From Nocardioides pantholopis (lineage in GTDB: Bacteria; Actinomycetota; Actinomycetes; Propionibacteriales; Nocardioidaceae), in the NCBI RefSeq assembly GCF_003710085.1, contig NZ_CP033324.1, forward strand, positions 620,001 through 684,000: a stretch of DNA of 64,000 bases, written 5' to 3'. Positions 17,591 through 23,216 of this stretch are shown here, in pieces (position 1 is the first letter of the stretch; the number at the start of each line of letters is the position of its first letter). Under the pieces are notes generated by a model that was not told the DNA's origin, did no database searches, and was given only the letters and a program-made list of their open reading frames with translations. Position numbers and translations under genes: made by a program.

Positions 17591-18483
17591 GGTCGCCCCC
17601 CGGGCTGGCTCCCTAGGCCGACGCCCAGCGCTGCAGCGAGCTGGGTGCCGATCGCAGCGCGCAGTCGGGCGGAGTCGCTGGCCATCGCACAGGTCAAGGC
17701 ATATCCCCGCGTCAGAGGGGGATGCGCCAGTGGCGACCAGGCCAGGTCAAGGCGCCGCGCTTCGTGCTCGGACAGCACGACCAGATCCGTGGAGGCGAGG
17801 ACGCTCGCCAGCGCAGCTGCCAATGACGTCGTCACCGAGATCTGAGCGACACCGAGCCCGGCGGACTCCGCAGCCGCGAAGAGGGGGTCGCGCAGGTGGG
17901 GCACGTCGTCCTCGGGCAGCAGGTGGACGTGCGCAGCCTCGCTGGCCGGGCTCCGGCCGGAGGGTCGTAGCTGGTCGAGGTGGACGCGACCCGGACGGGG
18001 AAGGGCGCCGGCCAGTCCGAGCGTCACCGTCCAGTCGCCGTCCGCGCCCGGGACTGCCGCCACCTGGGCCTCCACGCGCCCGCGGGTCAGCAGATCGGCC
18101 CGCACCCGCGGCTCGGCCTCGGTGAGCACCAGCTGCATTCCCGCGTCCCTGCTGGCGAGCTCGACAGCGGCCAGCTCTCGTACGTCGCACCCGGTGGGCA
18201 CGGCCAGGTGGAGTGACCGCAGGCCAGCCTCCTCGACCTCGAGCAGGAGCGTCTCGGAGGCGCGGACCACCTGCCGAGCGGGTTCGAGCACGCGGTGGCC
18301 CGCGAGCGTCAGCGCTGGCGACCGGCCCGACCGGTCGAGGAGAGAGACCCCGAGGTGGCGCTCCAGTGCTGCGATGCGGCGGCTCGCCCCGGGCTGGGAC
18401 ATTCCGACGGCAGCTGCCCCCCGGGTGAAGCTGCCTCGCTCCGCAACGCTCACGAACGCCTCGCAGGCTGCCACCAGGTTCAT
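17587..18483 (-). CDS. LysR-family transcriptional regulator, BlaA/AmpR-like context
   Basis: ATG at 18481-18483 gives 298 residues; an upstream in-frame extension is Pro/Arg-rich and runs across the divergent promoter, so I reject it. The N-terminal helix-turn-helix is typical: FVSVAERGSFTRGAAAVGMSQPGASRRIAALERHLGV, shown here only as the family's standard first 60 residues. The effector domain begins with LRSLHLAVPTG. It is divergent from the penicillin-binding-protein gene, with a LysR-type palindrome between them, and overlaps the BlaB-like gene downstream. By analogy with BlaA and AmpR it probably activates the divergent gene in response to beta-lactams or wall damage. That link is inference. 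Confidence 0.9.
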   Translation of the reverse strand: MNLVAACEAFVSVAERGSFTRGAAAVGMSQPGASRRIAALERHLGVSLLDRSGRSPALTLAGHRVLEPARQVVRASETLLLEVEEAGLRSLHLAVPTGCDVRELAAVELASRDAGMQLVLTEAEPRVRADLLTRGRVEAQVAAVPGADGDWTVTLGLAGALPRPGRVHLDQLRPSGRSPASEAAHVHLLPEDDVPHLRDPLFAAAESAGLGVAQISVTTSLAAALASVLASTDLVVLSEHEARRLDLAWSPLAHPPLTRGYALTCAMASDSARLRAAIGTQLAAALGVGLGSQPGGRP

Positions 18484-18493
18484 GGGACCCAGT

Positions 18494-18508
18494 ATGCGCA
18501 AACCGCAT
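18494..18508. promoter_or_regulatory. LysR-type T-N11-A operator
   Basis: ATGCG-CAAAC-CGCAT is a perfect 5-bp-arm palindrome containing T-N11-A, the classic LysR box. It sits in the 53-base gap between the divergent LysR and penicillin-binding-protein genes, 11 bases from the LysR start. Confidence 0.65.
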
Positions 18509-18536
18509 CGGAATGCACCTGTGAGGCTTGGACAGC

Positions 18537-20678
18537 ATGAGGAGGGGATCGGACTGTGGACCCGTGGACAACGAACACGAGGCAGCGTCCGTGGCGAGCG
18601 CGGCGGTTCGCTCCAGCTACGCGAGCCGGCCGGTCCTGAGCTTCGTGGCCGCGTCGGCAACCATCGGGGTGCTCGTCGCTGCGATGGCGCTACCGGTCGC
18701 CTGGATCGGGGCCGGGATCGCGCGCGACGTGACGAGCTCAGCAGACGTCGTCCCCGAGGAGATGGAACTGCTGCCGCTTCCGCAGCGCTCGACGGTGCTG
18801 GACGCCGACGGCAACGTGCTCGCCCACCTCTTCGAGGAGAACCGGGTCATCGTCCCTCTCGACAAGGTGTCCAGGACCTTCGTCGAGGCACTTCTGGCAG
18901 TGGAGGACTCACGCTTCTACGAGCACGGGGGCATCGACCTGCCGGGCACGACGCGCGCCCTGCTCGCCAACGTGGGCTCGGGTTCGATGGTCCAGGGTGG
19001 CTCGAGCCTGACCCAACAGCTGGTGAAGCTGACGCTGGTCACGCAGGCTCGCAACGACGCGGAGCGACGCAGCGCGACGGAGCAGTCGGTGACCCGTAAG
19101 CTCCGGGAGCTCCGGTTGGCGATCGCGCTGGAGCGGGACCACACCAAGGACTGGATCCTCGAGCGCTACGTCAACACCGCGTACTTCGGGGCAGGCGCCT
19201 ACGGCATCCAGGCGGCGGCGGAGCGCTACTTCGGCACCGACGCCGCGGATCTCGACCTGCCGCAGTCGGCGCTGCTGGCCGGGCTCGTTCAGAGCCCCTC
19301 GGCCTACGACCCCACCGAGAACGCGCGACGGGCTCGCGAGCGGCGGGCGACGGTCCTGCGGCGGATGGCCGGACTGGGGCTGGTCAGTGAGCGCCGGGCA
19401 CGACGCGTGTCACGCACCGACCTGGGCCTCACCGTGACCCCGGTGCGTAACGGCTGCCTGGCGGGCGAGGCCCCCTTCCTCTGCGACTATGCAGTGCAGT
19501 ACCTCCTCCAGGATCCTGCGCTCGGGGCCACGCGACAGGCGCGCGAACGCCTGCTCCGTCAGGGCGGGTTGACCATCCGGACGACCTTCGACCGGCGGCA
19601 CCAGCGCGCCGCCGAGCAGGCTGTGGCCGACCGGACGGACCCCACCGACGCGGCGATCGGCGCGGTCGCCATGATCGTGCCCGGTTCGGGCGACGTGCTC
19701 GCCTTGGCCCAGTCTCGACCCATGGGCGGCGACACCGCGAACGGTGAGACCTTCGTCAACCATGGGGTCCCGCCGGAGTACGGAGGCTCCCAGGGCTTCC
19801 AGGCCGGATCGACGTTCAAGACCTTCGTCCTGGCCGCGGCCATCGAGCAGGGCATCGGCCTGGACACGACCTACGCGACGCCCAACACGATGTCGTTCGA
19901 CCAGGCCGACTACGCCAACTGCGCGGGGGCGCCGCCGTATGCCGGCGAGTTCACCGTCGGCAACAACGCGGCCCCCTCCGACGGGTCCGAGAACCTGTAC
20001 TCCGGTACGCGCCTGTCGATCAACACCTTCTACCTGCGGCTGGCGCAGCAGACCGGTATCTGCGAGCCGTACAACCTGGCCCGTGACCTCGGCGTCCGCC
20101 TGACGGCTCCGGAGGGAGCCGACGGCGTGCAGCCCGAGCGCGTCCCGATCTTCCCGCTCGGGGTGGCCGACGTCAGCCCTGTGGAGATGGCCGAGGCCTA
20201 CGCGACCTTTGCGGCCCGCGGGCTCCATTGCGATGCGCGACCAGTCGCTGAGGTCCGGGGTCCCGGGGATGCCGTGCTCGGCAGCTACGCGCCCCGCTGT
20301 GAGCAGGCCGTCGCGCCGACCACTGCCGACGCCGTCAACGACGTGCTGCGCGGCGTCCTGGAGCAGGGCGGGTTCGCCTCGGCCGCCGCCCTGGACAAGC
20401 CGGCGGCCGGGAAGACCGGCAACAACGAGGGCCTGTCTGTCTGGTTCGTCGGACACACGCCGGCGCTGGCCACCGCAGCGGTGATCGCCGGGGTCGGCTC
20501 CGAGGGCGCTCCCGCGCTGCTCCAGGGCTCCGTCGTGGGCGGCACCGTCATCGGCGTCCCGTCCGCCTCCGCTTACGCGGCACCGTTGTGGGGCGATGCG
20601 ATGCGCGGGGTTCAGCACCTGCTTCCGGACGAGGACTTCGTCTACCCGGCCACCGTGCCGGGCGCCGGTGCGGAGTGA
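18537..20678 (+). CDS. Class A (bifunctional) penicillin-binding protein
   Basis: ATG 18537 gives 713 residues; TTG 18528 and GTG 18564 are alternative starts. A cytoplasmic tail and one membrane helix (about residues 34-60) precede the glycosyltransferase family 51 domain: VEDSRFYEHGGID (catalytic Glu), GGSSLTQQLVK and YVNTAYFGAGAYGIQAAA. The transpeptidase domain has STFK at 425-428, SIN at 494-496 and KTG at 626-628. The third motif continues NNEG rather than the common TT, which may affect acylation by beta-lactams. There are no PASTA repeats. It polymerises and cross-links peptidoglycan at the outer membrane face. Divergence from the LysR/BlaB-like pair suggests it is an inducible, perhaps drug-tolerant, transpeptidase. 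Confidence 0.92.
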   Translation: MRRGSDCGPVDNEHEAASVASAAVRSSYASRPVLSFVAASATIGVLVAAMALPVAWIGAGIARDVTSSADVVPEEMELLPLPQRSTVLDADGNVLAHLFEENRVIVPLDKVSRTFVEALLAVEDSRFYEHGGIDLPGTTRALLANVGSGSMVQGGSSLTQQLVKLTLVTQARNDAERRSATEQSVTRKLRELRLAIALERDHTKDWILERYVNTAYFGAGAYGIQAAAERYFGTDAADLDLPQSALLAGLVQSPSAYDPTENARRARERRATVLRRMAGLGLVSERRARRVSRTDLGLTVTPVRNGCLAGEAPFLCDYAVQYLLQDPALGATRQARERLLRQGGLTIRTTFDRRHQRAAEQAVADRTDPTDAAIGAVAMIVPGSGDVLALAQSRPMGGDTANGETFVNHGVPPEYGGSQGFQAGSTFKTFVLAAAIEQGIGLDTTYATPNTMSFDQADYANCAGAPPYAGEFTVGNNAAPSDGSENLYSGTRLSINTFYLRLAQQTGICEPYNLARDLGVRLTAPEGADGVQPERVPIFPLGVADVSPVEMAEAYATFAARGLHCDARPVAEVRGPGDAVLGSYAPRCEQAVAPTTADAVNDVLRGVLEQGGFASAAALDKPAAGKTGNNEGLSVWFVGHTPALATAAVIAGVGSEGAPALLQGSVVGGTVIGVPSASAYAAPLWGDAMRGVQHLLPDEDFVYPATVPGAGAE

Positions 20679-20727
20679 ACCCGCGGTGGCGAGCAAGGCG
20701 GTGGCGCCTCGACGAGCCGCGACACGC

Positions 20728-20811
20728 TCGAACACGTGTTCGCCGAGGTCCTTGCTTTGTTCGAACACCTGCTCTAGCGTCGCACACGTGTTCGATCGAA
20801 CGTCTGATCGA
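20728..20811. promoter_or_regulatory. Cluster of four LexA (SOS) boxes upstream of the LysM gene
   Basis: Four sites fit TCGAAC-N4-GTTCGA: TCGAACACGTGTTCGC at 20728-20743 (one mismatch), TCGAACACCTGCTCTA at 20761-20776 (two), TCGCACACGTGTTCGA at 20780-20795 (one) and TCGAACGTCTGATCGA at 20796-20811 (one). The last two abut. They lie 88-171 bases before the LysM start, implying tight SOS repression. Confidence 0.85.
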
Positions 20812-20898
20812 GCGGCTCATCGGCTGACCTGAACAGGACTGTCGGTGCTCGCCGATAGACATCTGGTCGTCCGGCCACCATCTCCCCAGGAGGCAGTC

Positions 20899-21273
20899 AT
20901 GAGCACCATGAGCCACTCGCTCGTCCGTCCGGCCGTCCGGCCCGCTGTCGCGCAGCCCCGCGCCGTTCGCTCCGGCGCCGCCGGCGTCCGGCTGACGCGC
21001 CGCGGTCGAGCCGTGGTGCTGCTGGCGGCCGTCGTGGTCATGCTGGCCGTCGTGGTGTTCTGGTCCGCCGGCTCCGTGGCCTCGCCCGAGTCCGGGGCGG
21101 CCGAGGCGACCACTGTCGTCACCGTCGGCACCGGTCAGACCCTGTGGGGGATCGCCGCCGACCTCGCGGCCGACGGCGACGTCCGCTCCACGATGCGCGA
21201 GATCGAGCGGCTCAACGCGCTCGAGTCCTCGATGCTCGTCGCCGGGCAGCGGCTCCGGGTGCCGCAGGGCTGA
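20899..21273 (+). CDS. LysM-domain membrane protein, SOS cell-division inhibitor-like (DivS/YneA type)
   Basis: ATG 20899 follows AGGAGG and gives 124 residues. A basic N-terminal tail of about 35 residues is followed by one membrane helix (VVLLAAVVVMLAVVVFW) and one extracytoplasmic LysM domain ending GQRLRVPQG. Small single-pass LysM proteins under LexA control block division during SOS in Gram-positive bacteria: YneA of Bacillus, DivS of Corynebacterium and ChiZ of mycobacteria. The four LexA boxes upstream place this gene in that functional class. It is followed by a strong terminator. Confidence 0.88.
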   Translation: MSTMSHSLVRPAVRPAVAQPRAVRSGAAGVRLTRRGRAVVLLAAVVVMLAVVVFWSAGSVASPESGAAEATTVVTVGTGQTLWGIAADLAADGDVRSTMREIERLNALESSMLVAGQRLRVPQG

Positions 21274-21328
21274 GCGCCCATCCAGACGTCGTCGGCCGAC
21301 TCGACCCCGGCCGGCGATCCGGGGAAGA

Positions 21329-21359
21329 CAGGGGGCGGGGCCATCGGCCCCGCCCCCTG
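21329..21359. terminator. Strong bidirectional terminator
   Basis: A perfect 14-bp stem (21329-21342 with 21346-21359, CAGGGGGCGGGGCC and its complement) encloses a 3-base ATC loop. It sits between the convergent LysM gene and the small membrane protein gene. Confidence 0.85.
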
Positions 21360-21387
21360 CGCCGTCTCCGCCGGACGATGCAGGGGA

Positions 21388-21756
21388 TCAGCGCGCGGCG
21401 CGCCGTCCCCCGGGGGGACGGGGGATCGTGACCGTGGGCGGCTCGTCCGTCGGGGCGGCGGCCGGTGCCGGCTCCGGGGTGCTGGTCACCCCGAGCGCTC
21501 GCAGCAGGCGGGCGATCAGCATCAGCCCCGCGAACAGGCAGGCGACGGCGCCAGCCGAGGCGAGCGCGAGGAACCACCAGGACCGGCTGTCCCCGCCGCG
21601 CGCGCTGGACCCGAAGTCGACGGCGGCGTACACCAGGTAGCCCCACGCGACGACCAGGAGGGTGACGCCGGCGGCGAGCCCCACCAGGATCGGCGCGGTG
21701 GTCGGCGGCCTGCGCCGCGCCCGTCGGGACCCCGCTCGCTTGCCCTTGCTCGCCAC
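21388..21756 (-). CDS. Small two-helix membrane protein, function unknown
   Basis: A 122-residue protein from GTG at 21754-21756. A strongly basic N-terminus (KGKRAGSRRARRR) is followed by two membrane helices (about residues 22-46 and 61-83) and a Pro/Ala-rich, probably cytoplasmic tail with PPTVTIPRPP. I recognise no family. It converges on the LysM gene and is divergent from the Mug-type glycosylase, about 85 bases between starts. Confidence 0.65.
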   Translation of the reverse strand: MASKGKRAGSRRARRRPPTTAPILVGLAAGVTLLVVAWGYLVYAAVDFGSSARGGDSRSWWFLALASAGAVACLFAGLMLIARLLRALGVTSTPEPAPAAAPTDEPPTVTIPRPPGGRRAAR

Positions 21757-21841
21757 GCGCTCATTGTGGCCGATCCGCCAAGGCTGTGCGGGCTGGACCC
21801 GCCCATCCGTCCGGGCTTGTCCCGACCGGCAGGCTGTGGAC

Positions 21842-22339
21842 ATGGAGGTGCTCCCCGACATCGTCGCCCCGGACCCCGTGATCGTCTTCTGCGGCCTGGC
21901 CGGCGCCGAGAGTACGACGCTGCGCGACCACTACTACGCCAGTCCCGGCAACAGCTTCTGGCAGTCGCTGCACCTCTCGGGACTCTCCCCGCGCCAGCTG
22001 CGGCCCGAGGAGGAGGGCGAAGTCGTCGGGCTCGGGCTCGGGCTCACCGACCTGGTCGGGCACTGGGACCCGCGCTGGGTGGAGATCGACGAGCTCGTCG
22101 CCAAGGTCGAGAAGTGGCGCCCGGAGTGGCTGGCCTTCACCTCCAAGGGCGTCGCCCACGAGGCCGCGCGCGCCCTCGGCGTACGCCGGCCGGGGCTGGG
22201 GCCGGCGGACTGGTACCTGGGGGAGTCGCAGGTCTTCGTGCTGCCCGGGACCAGCGGCGCCAACCAGCGCAAGGACTACGACGGACGCCCCAACCGGCTC
22301 TCCTGGTGGCGCGATCTGGCAGCCCTCGCGGGGCGTTGA
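21842..22339 (+). CDS. mug: Mismatch-specific uracil/thymine-DNA glycosylase (Mug family)
   Basis: ATG 21842 (GTG 21836 also possible) gives 165 residues, the size of E. coli Mug. Motif A reads VIVFCGLAGAES, followed by the Mug-typical SPGNSFWQSLHLSGL. The second motif is VLPGTSGANQRK, matching the NPSGLSR loop that inserts into DNA. The canonical GINPG is changed to GLAGA, so the Asn that activates water in Mug is absent at that spot, as in several actinobacterial members. The likely role is to excise uracil or thymine mispaired with guanine, or ethenocytosine, at the start of base excision repair. Confidence 0.82.
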   Translation: MEVLPDIVAPDPVIVFCGLAGAESTTLRDHYYASPGNSFWQSLHLSGLSPRQLRPEEEGEVVGLGLGLTDLVGHWDPRWVEIDELVAKVEKWRPEWLAFTSKGVAHEAARALGVRRPGLGPADWYLGESQVFVLPGTSGANQRKDYDGRPNRLSWWRDLAALAGR

Positions 22340-22414
22340 CCTGCGCGTTTCCGGCGACACGCCGACCTGGTCTGGTCGTACTTGCGCCCTCGGTGGTGCG
22401 CGCGTACGGTTACC

Positions 22415-22461
22415 CCAACATCTAGTACTTACACACGTGTAGTTATCCACATCTAGTGCAC
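22415..22461. promoter_or_regulatory. Pair of NrdR-like boxes upstream of nrdR
   Basis: The 9-mer ACATCTAGT occurs at 22418-22426 and 22449-22457, exactly 31 bases apart (three helical turns), within partly palindromic 16-mers centred on ATCTAG. NrdR proteins bind two such boxes at helically phased spacing upstream of ribonucleotide reductase genes, so autoregulation is expected. The match to the published NrdR consensus is by memory and partial. Confidence 0.6.
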
Positions 22462-22537
22462 AGCTAGCCGCGGACTACTCACAGGCAAGTGCGTGTTCTA
22501 CACAGTGTTCTGCACAGCGAAGCCCGCGTTATCCACA
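22443..22537 (+). promoter_or_regulatory. Cluster of DnaA boxes upstream of nrdR-nrdJ
   Basis: Two perfect DnaA boxes TTATCCACA occur at 22443-22451 and 22529-22537. Two near matches, TTCTACACA (22496-22504) and TTCTGCACA (22508-22516), lie between them. All four point the same way. The near matches belong to a tandem 12-base repeat, GTGTTCTACACA / GTGTTCTGCACA, at 22493-22516. Replication-linked control of ribonucleotide reductase by DnaA is known in E. coli. Confidence 0.65.
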
Positions 22538-22590
22538 GGTCCAGGCACCCCTCGTCGGGTGTTCTCGGCGCGCCCGAGAGGAGGCACCCG

Positions 22591-23064
22591 ATGCACTGTC
22601 CGTACTGCCGCAACACCGACACCCGGGTGCTCGACTCCCGGGTCGCCGACGACGGCGGCTCGATCCGCCGGCGGCGTACCTGCTCGGCCTGCGCCAAGCG
22701 CTTCACGACCGTGGAGCTGATGCAGCTCAGCGTGCTGAAGCGCTCCGGCGCCACCGAGCCGTTCGCGCGGGAGAAGGCCATCGCCGGCGTCCGCAAGGCC
22801 TGCAAGGGCCGACCGGTGAGCGAGGACCAGCTGGCCTGCCTGGGCCAGGACGTCGAGGACACCCTGCGGCTCTCCGGGGCCGCGGAGATCCCGGCCCACG
22901 AGGTCGGCCTCGCGATCCTCGGCCCGCTGCGCGCCCTCGACGAGGTCGCCTACCTGCGCTTCGCCAGCGTCTACCGCGCCTTCGAGTCGGTCGACGACTT
23001 CGAGTCCGAGATCGCGATGCTCCGGGCCGACCGGATGCCACCCCAGCCCGTCGCCACGGGCTGA
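22591..23064 (+). CDS. nrdR: Transcriptional regulator NrdR
   Basis: ATG 22591 follows GAGGAGG and gives 157 residues, the family standard. The zinc ribbon uses Cys3, Cys6, Cys31 and Cys34, with the RRRRTC segment that contacts DNA. The ATP-cone domain starts at about residue 50 ([24 protein letters not shown]). NrdR senses ATP/dATP and represses ribonucleotide reductase genes when dATP is high. It sits directly upstream of nrdJ, the usual actinobacterial order. The DnaA and NrdR-like boxes upstream would control both genes. Confidence 0.97.
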   Translation: MHCPYCRNTDTRVLDSRVADDGGSIRRRRTCSACAKRFTTVELMQLSVLKRSGATEPFAREKAIAGVRKACKGRPVSEDQLACLGQDVEDTLRLSGAAEIPAHEVGLAILGPLRALDEVAYLRFASVYRAFESVDDFESEIAMLRADRMPPQPVATG

Positions 23065-23073
23065 CCCCAGACC

Positions 23074-23107
23074 GCCCGGCACGTAGTGGGGAAGCTGCGT
23101 GCCGGGC
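23074..23107 (+). promoter_or_regulatory. Stem-loop between nrdR and nrdJ
   Basis: GCCCGGCACG at 23074-23083 pairs perfectly with CGTGCCGGGC at 23098-23107 around a 14-base loop, just after the nrdR stop. No T-run follows. It could be an intrinsic attenuator or an RNA-stability element setting the nrdR to nrdJ ratio. Confidence 0.5.
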
Positions 23108-23216
23108 GCACCACCTCTTCCCCCACCGGATGTCGGTGGTCGGCGAGACCATCAGTCGAAGCAGTGAGTACCAAGCCAGCAGTGAAACCAGCAGCAACAG
23201 CGACAGAGGAGACGGC

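Noticed and set aside
22443..22537. Replication origin, because of the DnaA boxes
   Set aside because: No dnaA, dnaN, rpmH or gyrase genes are adjacent and the boxes lie in a promoter for nrdR; regulation is the simpler reading.
23065..23216. Cobalamin riboswitch before nrdJ
   Set aside because: No B12-box-like conserved core or multi-stem architecture could be read in the 152 bases; only simple hairpins are seen.
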